Source of the DNA: Typhlomys cinereus
Taxonomy: Eukaryota > Chordata > Mammalia > Rodentia > Platacanthomyidae
DNA: 64,000 nt
Assembly: GCA_023101885.1 (NCBI GenBank)
Contig: JALPQD010000102.1
Location: forward strand, 5,612,227 to 5,676,226
Direction of reading: 5' to 3'
Position numbers and translations under genes: made by a program. This document shows, in pieces, positions 54,812 to 64,000 of the stretch. The first letter of the stretch is position 1. Each line of letters starts with the position of its first letter. Under the pieces are notes generated by a model that was given only the letters and a program-made list of their open reading frames with translations, made no database searches and was not told the DNA's origin.

Positions 54812-54925
54812 ATTTGGCTGGGCATGGTGGCACATACAGGAAGCTAAGGTAGGAGGATAGCAAGTTCAAGGCCAGGCTCTGCTACATTTCAAGATTGTTT
54901 CTAAAGCAATTTTTTTAAAAAGAAA
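54812..54925 (+). repeat. B1 SINE
   Basis: GGCTGGGCATGGTGGCACAT, AGCTAAGGTAGGAGGATAGC, AAGTTCAAGGCCAGGCTCTG. About 30 bases are missing from the centre. Confidence 0.85.
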
Positions 54926-55034
54926 AAGCTAACTTACTACTGCATATTAAGCTTCTAATAATGGTAAGCTGTTCTATTCAGGTTTCTGGGTAGTAAAAAG
55001 GCATTTAAGACATAATCTTTTATGCATGGAATAA

Positions 55035-55130
55035 GTGTGTGATGCTAAGGACTGAACGTGGGACACCAAGTATGCTATATATGTACATCCTAGGACTGAG
55101 CTGCACTCCTAGTTCCTGCGATATAATATT
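55035..55130 (-). repeat. ID-like SINE, antisense
   Basis: TGATGCTAAGGACTGAACGT, GGGACACCAAGTATGCTATA, GGACTGAGCTGCACTCC. Confidence 0.65.
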
Positions 55131-55284
55131 TACTATGAATAGAGCTAGTACTTATTGGACTACTAAGTAACCAAGGACTTTGGAAATCTATTCCCCCTTC
55201 CTTTCCATGCATAGTCTAAATTAATTTTTCTGAAAATCCCATGAGAAAGACAGTATGAATCTATGTAGAAGGATAAGGATTTAA

Positions 55285-55450
55285 AATGGTAGGTTCACCT
55301 CTTTGTAGCTGTCAGTAAACTCATTTAACTTCTCCATGCTTGTTTCCTCATCTGTAACAGGGAAACAGTAATAGTACTTACAGAGTTGTGTAATGATTAC
55401 ATGACATTTTACTTGTAAAGTGTAATAGTACCTGGCTCATCTATAAGAAA
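55285..55450 (+). repeat. MIR SINE
   Basis: AAACTCATTTAACTTCTCCA, TTTCCTCATCTGTAACAGGG, AATAGTACTTACAGAGTTGT. Confidence 0.75.
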
Positions 55451-55784
55451 AACATTAACTTTTAGTTTGGTTATAGAAACAAGAGAATAGGAAAGTGCTT
55501 TAACACACACAGAGTGGTACTTAAGGATTTTAATCTACAGAGATGAATAAGAGAAGATAGGGAAAATATGTGATACTGTAACATGTACCTGTAGTTCACT
55601 TTCCATCATTGCTCTTTTGACTTAGACTCCTTTATATGTCCGGTCACAACATCAACCCTTGTAAAATTCATGCATATTATCTAAATTTCCTACTTTAAAA
55701 TACTTGTACAAACGTTTAGTGTTTTGTAGTCACATATTTTGGTCCTGTGAATTATGTACCTCTATGTTTCTATCCCTTTTTTGT
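55451..55784. other. Intron sequence, unassigned
   Basis: No supported feature. Confidence 0.4.
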
Positions 55785-55885
55785 TGCAGTTTTTTAAATG
55801 CAGGCTCTTGCAGACTCTGGGCTAGTCTAGAACTCAGAGCAGTCCGTTTGCTCCACAGCTGCAATTACTACTGTAATTGCCATAC
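55785..55885 (-). repeat. Degenerate B1 SINE, antisense
   Basis: CTGGGCTAGTCTAGAACTCA, CTGTAATTGCCATACCCAGC. Confidence 0.6.
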
Positions 55886-55984
55886 CCAGCTTAAGTTTTT
55901 GTTTTTAATGATTATTTAAAAATAGAGAAAAAATTAACTGTTGTAAAATCAATGTAAACAATTCATTTCTTACAATCTTGGTAA

Positions 55985-56130
55985 AATTGTTACTACTAAT
56001 ACCTGTTTTAACATATGAAGATCCTGAATTTTTAGCACATTTGTTTAAGGACACATAAATAGCAAGTGACAGATTCAGAAGTAGGATATTGGAATTCCTA
56101 AACCTGTGTGCTTTCCAGGATATCTCGCTG
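55985..56130 (-). repeat. MIR SINE, antisense
   Basis: TAAGGACACATAAATAGCAA, GTGACAGATTCAGAAGTAGG, CCTGTGTGCTTTCCAGGAT. Confidence 0.6.
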
Positions 56131-57002
56131 CTTCCTTTGCTTTTTGAATAAATTCAGATTTCATAACATTTTAAATAAGGTCCATAAAGGTCTTGTCATT
56201 GGTTACCTCTCCAGTTTCCTTTTTTGTTATTCTTCCCTCTTGCATATGCCCTAGCTTCACAGAGGGAGTGACTTATAGTCTTGTTAGTACTTCAGTGTGC
56301 CTACAGTTCCTTGTACCTTATAGCCTTCTCTAACTTCCTTAGTTACTATAGCTTCTCCGTGTCTGACACGGCCAGTCTTTATGAGGTTTCTTATGTTCCT
56401 TTAGTTTTCTGTACATTCCTTTATAATAAAACTTTTGCTGCAGGGTTGTGTAATTACCTGCCTTTTCTATTTGTGTTTTTTTAAAGGGGTACAGATGATG
56501 ATTCATACTTCACTGTCATGGCTCAAGTATTTATAGAAAAAGTACTTAATTAGTGTATATTAACTCCTAATCAGATGGTATTTTAAATGGTGGAAATTAC
56601 ATCAATAGATATTCAGTTGCAGAAATGAATCTAGTTGTTAAGTGTATGGGAAATCAAGTTAACTTTTGGTTAGCTTTCAGAATTCGTATAGGAACATGAG
56701 CCTAGGCAGATTGAAATGTGAATATGGAGAGAATTAAATACCTTTAGAGAGGCATTTATTTATTTATTTATTCTTGAGTTGATTTAGAGATTTCTGATCA
56801 AGAGTGGCATGTGTTTATAAAATCCATAAACTTTGTTCTCTTCTTAATATCCAAGTTTTATATTGTATTGCTGTTTTACAATTTTTGAGGGCATTCATTA
56901 ATTAACTTATTTTTATTAGTGTGCAGGCATAGCTTTGAAATCTCATAAGAATCAGTAAAATGAAAGATAATGAATGATTTTGAGTAGGTTTGAAGTTTTC
57001 TT
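56131..57002. other. Intron sequence, unassigned
   Basis: About 870 bases with no repeat or exon recognised. Confidence 0.4.
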
Positions 57003-57092
57003 ACAACCTTCCTCCTCATCTCCAATGGAAGGGACTAGGCCTTGCACATAATACAAGTGTTCTACCACTGAGTTACATTCCACCCTCTGAAA
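57003..57092 (-). repeat. ID-like SINE, antisense
   Basis: CCAATGGAAGGGACTAGGCC, TTGCACATAATACAAGTGTT, CTACCACTGAGTTACATTCC. Confidence 0.65.
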
Positions 57093-57644
57093 TTTGCTTT
57101 TAAGAACATTAATCTGATAGGTATGAAGAATGAGTTGAGACTTTTTTTCTTTAAAATAATAAATGAGCTCGCTTTTATTTTCTTACAGAATTTTGTTAAA
57201 TTGTACATTGAAAGAATTTTTTGCATTTTTTTATTTGAGAAAGCCTGTTTTTGGAGAGTTAAAACTTAAAATATAACATTAAGATAAGAAATAGATCTAT
57301 GTTGGTCGAGTTGAGAAAGGAAATTTTAAGTCACATTGATTATTGGGTTTGAAGGAGAGATTTAGAAGCAAGAAAATGAAAAAGAGTTCAGAAAAGGAAA
57401 TTGAGAATTTTCTTTTAGAAAAGTGGAGGAGTATGTTTTCTACTGGAGTAACTTCTATTGTCTTACTTAAGGCTTGATTATTTTGTGTATCTTCATGATT
57501 GGCTTTCCTGCCTGGTTGTACTTACAGCTTTTTTATCTTTGTTTGGTTCTGTGAACATCATTGGAAGTGTGGGGAAAGTTTTGGTTTCTTTGTAGAATAA
57601 TAATTTAAGATGAACAAGGAAAATAATTTGTATTTAGAAAGAAC
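57093..57644. other. Intron sequence, unassigned
   Basis: No supported feature. Confidence 0.4.
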
Positions 57645-57845
57645 CCTTTGAGCTGGGTATGTTGCTCATTTGATAGAGTGGTACCTAACATCCTGAGACA
57701 ACATTGCATAAAACAGGAGTGATGCCTGTAATCACAGTGCTGGGAGACAGAGATAGGAGGATTTAGACGTTCAAGATTATCTTTGGCTATATGACAAGTT
57801 TGAGCCATCCTGGGATAGATAAAAGCCTATCCTAAAATAAAACAA
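57645..57845 (+). repeat. ID/B1 composite SINE
   Basis: An ID-like unit (GAGCTGGGTATGTTGCTCAT; GTGGTACCTAACATCC) runs straight into a B1 unit (GATGCCTGTAATCACAGTGC; AGACAGAGATAGGAGGATT). This order matches tRNA/7SL dimeric SINEs known in some rodents. Confidence 0.6.
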
Positions 57846-58339
57846 CCATTTATATTGAACTGTCAAAATGAATAAAAGCAAGTTTGTGATACAGGGGTAT
57901 GTATATGTGCTGCTGAAATGCATTTAAGATCCATCAGTATAACTATCATTAACTGTGAAGTAATGATACATATAAAGGACATTCCGAAATCTCTGTATTA
58001 ACCATAGTCTTGTACAAATATGTAATCTTGTTTGTGACAAAAATCATGAGCATTGTTAACACTCCTATGTGTGTTTTCTAGAGCTATGTGAAAAAATGCT
58101 GCATTATAGTGGTGTGTTAGAGAAAACAGTGATAGAAGTTTCATAGCATCCATGATACATGTGGGCCTTTGCTCACATTGTATCTTGGCTTCACTGTTTT
58201 GTCTCAGTAATGTTTTTGGAAGTTTTATGTGCTTTGTAAAAGAAAACTGAAATTATTAATGGTCATATTTTTCTGTTTGTTGTACCTCATAGTGATTAAG
58301 ACTTAACAGTGTAATATAAGCTATTATCTGTTTCTAGGC
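57846..58339. other. Intron sequence, unassigned
   Basis: No supported feature. Confidence 0.4.
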
Positions 58340-59035
58340 AGTATATTTCTGTATAACCACATGAACATAATGTAGCTAGAATCATACTGCATATACTAAT
58401 TTTCCATTTGTATTTTTATTTAAAAAATCATAATTTTCTATCAACAGACATACCTCATGCTTTAAGAATTTTATAGCGTTAAAATCCAAGATATACATTA
58501 CGTACAGAATACTAAATTCTCACTATATTATATACTTCAAAAATTTTAGTTTATTCACTGTGTAAATATATTACTTAAGCACAAAATATCTATCACTCTG
58601 AAACAAGACCTGACATTGAATGGATTTCCCTCCCTCTTGGCAGCTGCAAATACTTTGTTTTTCTGTGTTTGCCTTTTCTAGGCATTAAATAGAAGTAGAA
58701 TTACATAATATGTGGTCTTTTTGTGTCTGACTTTGACTTAGCATAATATTTTCTAGACTGGTCACACAGTAACATATAATAGCAAAACATTTCTTTTTAT
58801 GGCTAAATAAAATATCTTTGCATATATGGGCACTGTTGTTTATTGTAAATAATTTTGTAATCATTTACATGTAATTTTTAAAGACATTTCCTTTTTCTTT
58901 GGTATATAACTTAAGAGAATTGTTATGTCATAAGGTAATTCTCTGTTGTAACATTTTTAGTAATATTTTTCCACAGCAACTTTATTATTTTGTGTTTAAT
59001 GCTTCATGGTTTTTCTAAAAATATATATTTTTATA
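58340..59035 (-). repeat. Old L1 fragment, antisense
   Basis: GACTTTGACTTAGCATAATA, TTTCTTTTTATGGCTAAATA and GGTATATAACTTAAGAGAAT resemble old L1 ORF2 end/3'UTR read in reverse. Confidence 0.65.
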
Positions 59036-59039
59036 TCTA

Positions 59040-59205
59040 TACTTGTGTGTGTGTGTACGTGTGTGCGCGCGTGCGTGCATGTGCGCGCATGTATGAAGAT
59101 TAGTGGACAACTTGTAGGAGTCTGTTTTCTCCTTCTATTAGATGAGTTCTAGAGGTTCTCAGGTAGAAAGTACTTTTATCTGCTCAGCCATTTAGATTTT
59201 GACAC
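59040..59205 (-). repeat. B2-like SINE, antisense
   Basis: Alternating TG/CG start (59,044-59,090), GAAGATTAGTGGACAACTTG, TATCTGCTCAGCCATTTAG. Confidence 0.6.
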
Positions 59206-60015
59206 CATGATTTTAGTATAATTTTTAGCATCTTCATCTTAATCCACTACATTGGTATGTAACCATTCAGTTTCCTGATTAACTTATGAATTTTTTGGTG
59301 ATTATTAACACTAACAAATTGAAATATTTATGTATACCTTTGAACCTTTTTTAAAGGATAAGTTTCTAGAAGCAAATTTGCTATGTCAGAAGGATTGAAT
59401 GCCTACAATTTTGATCCACATCACATTACATTTTAAAAGTGTCTGAAATTTCACTGCTGAGGCTGGAGAGGTTGCTTCACAATCATGAGGACTGGAGTTT
59501 GGATGCCAGCATCATGTAACCAGCTGTGTGGCCCCTTGAAATGCCTGTAACCCCAGCTTCCACATACACATTCAGACTTATATACATGCAAAATAAATGA
59601 ATAAAAATCTTAAAAGTTTTCTGCCATATGGGCTGAAAAGAGTATATAACTCTTATGATGAATGCCAGGTTTGAGCCACAACATTTTTGAGCAAAATTCA
59701 CTGTCCCCAGTTGTGTAAGGGTGCTTATTTCCCCAAATCCTTATTCACATTATTAATCATTGCTATTCTAACAGTAGTCGAACATATTTTAAAATATGCA
59801 TTTTGTTTTGCTAATGGGAATTTCCTGTCTCTTTTTTGTATTCTTTTGTGATTTTTCTGATCCAATTTTTATTCCAAATTTTTCATTGTAATATTTAGTT
59901 TTTCTTACTGATTTGTAAGATATTTATGTTTTAAAAATGGAATCTTAGTGCTTTTTATAAATACTTTTAGATATTTATTGCTCAAGATTCTGGGTTGTCC
60001 TTTCACTTTGCCTTT
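59206..60015 (-). repeat. Old L1 fragment, antisense, continued
   Basis: AACCATTCAGTTTCCTGATT, ATTGCTATTCTAACAGTAGT and GGGTTGTCCTTTCACTTTGC continue the 58,340 fragment. A SINE interrupts it at 59,456-59,620. Confidence 0.6.
59456..59620 (+). repeat. B2-like SINE
   Basis: Head GAGGCTGGAGAGGTTGCTTC, GGACTGGAGTTTGGATGCC, then a B2/B4-type body and AATAAATGAATAAAAAT. Confidence 0.75.
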
Positions 60016-60021
60016 TGCCTC

Positions 60022-60026
<5 letters not shown>

Positions 60027-60075
<49 letters not shown>
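60027..60075. repeat. (CA)n microsatellite
   Basis: About 22 CA units next to the tail side of the next SINE, but in the strand sense opposite to other SINE tails. Confidence 0.97.
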
Positions 60076-60076
<1 letters not shown>

Positions 60077-60084
60077 TATACATT

Positions 60085-60328
60085 TTTTTAAACTTTGAAT
60101 GTGTATGTGTCTGTGTTTATAAGAGGGTACAGTGTGTCCCTGTGGAGGACCAAGGGTGACTTTGGGAATCATCCTGGATTGCTTTTACCTCCTTTTTGCT
60201 TCCCTCCGGGATTTCCCAGATTTCTCCACCACCAAGGCCCTGAAGTTCAGGACTCCATGCATGGGACCTGGGATCTGAACTCAGTATCTTCTGTGTGCAA
60301 GGCACTGAGCCATCTCTCCAGCCTCCTA
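60085..60328 (-). repeat. B2-superfamily SINE, antisense
   Basis: AACTTTGAATGTGTATGTGT, AAGAGGGTACAGTGTGTCCC, body and head complement GAGCCATCTCTCCAGCC. Confidence 0.88.
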
Positions 60329-60544
60329 TATATATATTTTTTTTATGTTGTTTTATCTGTTATTTTTTAATGCCTTTGTCCTGCTTAATAGACTTTTCTT
60401 TATGATGATTATAAAATTCTTTTTCAGCATTTCATTCTAGGGATGTCCAGAATTAAATTTGACATAATTTAGTAGGAGGTAAGATTTTGTTGTGTTTTTA
60501 CCCTGTTGTGTTCATAGTTGTGAATTTGTTTGCCTTTGTGTGAT

Positions 60545-60605
60545 AAAGATCAGACAATGTTCTTGGCAAGCACTGTACACTGAACCACACTCTAGCACTT
60601 AACCT
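60545..60605 (-). repeat. ID-like fragment, antisense
   Basis: GTTCTTGGCAAGCACTGTAC, ACTGAACCACACTCTAGCAC. Confidence 0.5.
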
Positions 60606-60624
60606 ATATTTGAATTCCAGCCTA

Positions 60625-60789
60625 ATTGTTTCTTGGCCTTTTGGCCTACATCTGTAGCATTGGTTCTTACTAGTTTAATATCTGATTTGTCCTCTGTCAA
60701 AGGATGAGGGGAATGGAATAGGAGCTTACTGTGCATTTATTTTCATGTGTAGACTTGTGTTGCAGTACCTTCTAGAATAGAGAGTGCCC
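60625..60789 (+). pseudogene. U2 snRNA pseudogene
   Basis: U2 snRNA is the spliceosomal RNA that pairs with the branch point. Here the 5' part reads ATTGTTTCTTGGCCTTTTGG (functional U2 has CGC and CTCGG at the varied positions). The branch-site/Sm approach reads AGTTTAATATCTGATTTGTC, then GGGAATGGAATAGGAGCTTA and finally TTGCAGTACCTTCTAGAATA near the 3' end. About 28 bases after the TGTCCTC region, including the Sm-site segment, are missing. The copy spans the whole U2 length but is too diverged to work, and I saw no snRNA promoter elements upstream. Confidence 0.88.
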
Positions 60790-60829
60790 TCAGGGAACTT
60801 AAAAGAAATTCCAATCACTTACTCTTGTA

Positions 60830-61225
60830 TATTATTCTTTATGTTGCCGATGTAACTACATTGCCAAGCCAAAGTAACTTAAAGGAACAAGGGGTTTATT
60901 CCAGCTTACAAATCTTGGTTACATTCCTCAGCATAGCTGGAGAGTTCCCAGCAACATCAGGAACTGAGGGAAGTAGTCACACTGTATTCACAGAAAAAGC
61001 TGAGAGAAGGATGTGCTTTTTCACTTGCTTACTTGCCTGCGTGCCACAATATTGAACCAGCTCTGTCTGTCTTACACACTTACCCTATATGAACTGGGTC
61101 TTCCCATATCAATTAGATAATCTCTCACAGATTTGCTTGGGACTTGTCTTTAGTAACTTTTCACAGATGTGCCCAAAGGTTCAGACTCTTAATTGTCAAG
61201 CTGGAATCTTCAGCTACCTACCAAA
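60830..61225 (-). repeat. LTR-like repeat 'family M'
   Basis: AGGGGTTTATTCCAGCTTAC, GAACCAGCTCTGTCTGTCT, CATATCAATTAGATAATCTC and TTAATTGTCAAGCTGGAATC match 42,885-43,625 closely. Confidence 0.7.
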
Positions 61226-61239
61226 TTTACTGTGAGGTA

Positions 61240-61385
61240 TTGCATGTTGCACAACCTCTGTGCACCTCAGTTTCCTTATTACAATTAACATATAGTCAAC
61301 ATTTTTAGTGAATTTAAACACAAGTAATTTAGCAAACTCTGTTGATACATACTGGACATTTAGTACATGTTATAAACCCTGTCTT
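61240..61385 (+). repeat. MIR SINE
   Basis: TTGCACAACCTCTGTGCACC, TCAGTTTCCTTATTACAATT, GGACATTTAGTACATGTTAT. Confidence 0.6.
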
Positions 61386-61619
61386 CTTTCTTCCTATTTA
61401 AAATCTAGTGCAAAAGATGAGGAAAAACAAAGTTCCCAGAAAAAGTGTGGTCCTGTTTTTAAAAATCAAGTAATTTGAGATGACTACCAACTGAAAAGGA
61501 GATAGGATTCTTCAGTTGGTAATTAGGAAGTCATCTGTATTTAATGGCATTTTAAATAGAATAGGAACTAAATTAAAGTCATACAACATAGTAAAGGATA
61601 TGTGCATGTGTTTATGTTT

Positions 61620-61868
61620 TTAAAACATTTATTTAATTAATTTATTTATTTAGTGTGTTTCAGTGTCAGAGATCAGTGTATGTCTCTGTGGAGGACCAAC
61701 AGTGACTGCTAAAATCATCCTGGATTGCTTCTGCCTCCTTTTTGCTTCACTCTGGGATTTCTCAGGCTCTGCCCAATAGGGTCTGGAAGTTCAGGCCTCC
61801 ATGTTTTCACTTGGTATTTCGAACTCAGGACCAGAGTTTTAACCCCTGAGCCATCTCTCCAGTCTGCA
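61620..61868 (-). repeat. B2-superfamily SINE, antisense
   Basis: AACATTTATTTAATTAATTT, TGTCAGAGATCAGTGTATG, body with GGACCAACAGTGACTGC, head complement GAGCCATCTCTCCAGTC. The usual (TG)n run is almost absent. Confidence 0.85.
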
Positions 61869-62194
61869 TGTATCCATCACTGTTATACCTAGAAGAAATA
61901 GTTGTCTTTTTCCTTTTTCCTTGTCAGAATACTAGTAAGAGGAGGATAGGTAGCAGTATTAACTCAGTGTATGTATGTTAATGTATATATGTAATTATAT
62001 ACAAATTTAGGTAGTTTTATTAATTGCAAATTATAATATTTGTGATACTCCTCAACCAGGTTAAAAGCTATCCACTTAAAATTTATCTATGGCTCTTTTA
62101 TGGGATTTATATACATTATGCATAAAATTGCAATGATTCATGAAAGTATTGTATTTCCTCTGAATAAAGAAACTAAATTTTTTCTTCTTTAATG
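61869..62194. other. Intron sequence, unassigned
   Basis: No supported feature. Confidence 0.4.
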
Positions 62195-62345
62195 TTTTAT
62201 TTATTTTTTTGAGAGAAAGCCAGCATGAAAGAGAGTGCTCCATTGTGAGAGTGTGCAGGTGCATGCATACCATGAGACAAGGGTGGAGGTCAGAGGACAA
62301 CTTTCAGAAGTCATTCTCTCCTTCTAACATATGGTTGGCTTCCAG
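62195..62345 (-). repeat. B2-like SINE fragment, antisense
   Basis: GAGAGAAAGCCAGCATGAAA, GGAGGTCAGAGGACAACTTT, CAGAAGTCATTCTCTCC; similar to 20,853-21,022 but lacking the head. Confidence 0.65.
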
Positions 62346-62489
62346 AAGCGGGGGGAGGGGGTATTAATATATCTTTCTTAAAGAGAGGAGAAATAAAGAA
62401 ATGTAACATCATCTTTCTAGGCTGTAAGTTTTTCTATTTTTCTTTCTTTTTTTTTTTTTAGGGCTGGGAAACACTTATTTAGTAAGTTT

Positions 62490-62730
62490 TGAACAGGGTT
62501 GGGTAGACAGCTCAAGAATTAAAGCCTTTGCCTCAAGAGCAAAAAGACTTGGGTTTGGATCCCCAGATACCACATAAAAATGTCTGGCAAAAATGGCTGC
62601 CAGAGCAAAGCAGTAAGGAAGTAGAACAATCCAGGATAACTCCTGAAATTACTCTTGGGCTTTCACAGGTACATACAATACCCTCTTCCCACACACCCAC
62701 ACCTATTACCCCCCCCCAAAAAAAAGTTTT
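62490..62730 (+). repeat. B2-superfamily SINE
   Basis: Head CAGGGTTGGGTAGACAGCTC, B-box-like GGGTTTGGATCCCCAG, body, short CA/CCC tail. Diverged, without long (CA)n. Confidence 0.8.
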
Positions 62731-64000
62731 GTACAAATGTTTACTTAAGTATTACAGTTTCCTGTTTTTTTGGTCTATTTGTTTATTGTTTATTAAGATG
62801 AATTTCAAAATAAAGTTTGAAAGAGTATGATTTTTTTTAGATTTTTCTCAATTGTGTAATAGTAGATATGGATTATGTGAAATTTCTTCAAAAACTGGGA
62901 ACAAATTCTGTTCCTTGACTCCAAGCAGCCCTATGTAACTTTTGTAGATGATAGATAATGTTACTATTTTGTATTCCTTAGCTCAGTAGGAATATAATGG
63001 TTTTTAAGTAACAAAATTTGCTGCTCTTTTGACCTTTGATGAATTTATAACAATGGCACTGTTGGCTCTTGGACAGAAATTTGGAAGAGCATAAATTCAG
63101 CAGACTTAACTGCTTTTGTGGAGTGTTTACATGGGAAGAAAACAGATCCAAGATAAATGCTTTTGTGGACTCTTGTGAGGAATTGACCGAATGTGCTTCC
63201 TTCTGACAAAATCTTTCAGTTGGTTGGGTTTTGCTTTTACATGACCCATAGTATGGAAACAGATTTTGACTCAAAGCCTTTGTAAGTTCTCATGCTATTC
63301 ATCCTTTTAGGCACCTTTTTTTAGGAACTATTTTAAAGTTGATATCCCTTTCAAACCTTTTCCTCTTAGGACAATGCACCAGCTTTCTTGTCAGGCATTC
63401 ACATGAATTGAGTGGGCATTTTAGTTAAGCACTTGTTCATGCCAAAAGAATGAACTTTAATTCCTTGTTTAATGCTGTTTGTATCAGCCTGAGTCAGCAT
63501 GAACCTACCTTTCCTTTAGACTCTTACAATAAGACATAAGTATTCTGGAACCCTTTCCTAGACAAAGCTTTTCTTGGTGTTTGTTGCATCTTTTGCTAGA
63601 CAGTTTGGTTATTGAGATTTTTCTCTTTTACTCCATTGTTTTTAATAGACATTTGTAGATTTAGATAAGGATTTTTTCCCTCATTCTAAACCTTTGTTCT
63701 CAGTGATAACTAATTTTAATGTATGTTTATATATTACTATTTTCATCTAGCATTGGAACATTTTATAATTTGGTTCAGGTTAAAAGTACGGAACAGCTAT
63801 TATAGGTTATTAGACTTGTATTTTTCAAAGTTTTGTATTCATAGTTTAAATTAACATATTCTCAAAAAACTAAAATAATTTAAAAAAGCTATTCATTTTG
63901 AAAAGGGCTCATTGGTTAAACCTTTAGTTTTTGGTATTTAATTTTCTAGTAATTGAAACCAAACAGTATCTTGCGTTACTATTTAATATTTTGGATATAA
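62731..64000. other. Intron sequence, unassigned, to window edge
   Basis: About 1.3 kb without a recognisable exon, repeat or RNA gene. The reverse frame at 62,978-63,274 shows no domain. An exon 2 for the CpG-island transcript was not found before the edge. Confidence 0.45.

Noticed and set aside
60625..60789. Functional U2 snRNA gene
   Set aside because: The 5' end has several substitutions, the Sm-site segment is missing and no snRNA promoter elements are visible upstream.

Overview
This window is mammalian, most likely rodent, nuclear DNA. The evidence is the repeat content: B1 (7SL-derived), ID-like and B2-superfamily (tRNA-derived) SINEs, B3-like SINEs, LINE-1 elements with tandem monomers in the 5'UTR as in murine rodents, and older L1 and MIR remnants. 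The most abundant SINE has a B2/ID-type tRNA head, a roughly 250-bp unit and a tail of (CA)n followed by AATAAA. It recalls the Dip family described from jerboas, but I cannot assign the species. No complete host protein-coding gene is visible.

Positions 1-45,000 are gene-poor. They hold three large L1 copies. Copy A (1 to about 4,124, minus strand) runs off the left edge and contains two ORF1 beginnings. Copy B (about 15,426-19,096) is mostly minus strand, with a plus-strand ORF2 fragment fused at its end. Copy C (22,312-30,557, plus strand) is an almost complete insertion flanked by a 12-bp target-site duplication (TSD). All three are dead: they carry frame breaks, stops, nested insertions and, in copy C, an altered reverse-transcriptase catalytic Asp pair and a lost ORF2 C-terminus. 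Five further insertions consist only of the 3' end of the same L1 lineage, from 60 bp to 1.13 kb. Each has an identifiable TSD, and two sit inside copy C. The spaces between hold SINEs, MIRs, an unassigned LTR-like family, a possible solo LTR and microsatellites.

Positions about 45,160-47,240 form a dense CpG island, the only clear host regulatory feature. It contains a perfect NRF1-type site, GC boxes, a pyrimidine-rich initiator zone, a proline-codon/CCG repeat tract and a strong splice donor at 45,981. I read it as the promoter and first, probably non-coding, exon of a broadly expressed gene transcribed on the plus strand. I could not identify the gene. From 45,981 to the right edge is probably its first intron. 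It contains old L1 and MIR remnants, SINEs, one L1 tail insertion, and a diverged U2 snRNA pseudogene at 60,625-60,789.

I found no undescribed protein system. The observations most worth following are the different L1 5' ends in one locus, the very short L1-tail insertions, a 65-bp retroposed mRNA tail inside L1 copy C, the rearranged L1 copies A and B, and the unidentified CpG-island promoter. SINE, MIR and old-L1 boundaries are read by eye and may be off by 5-20 bases.
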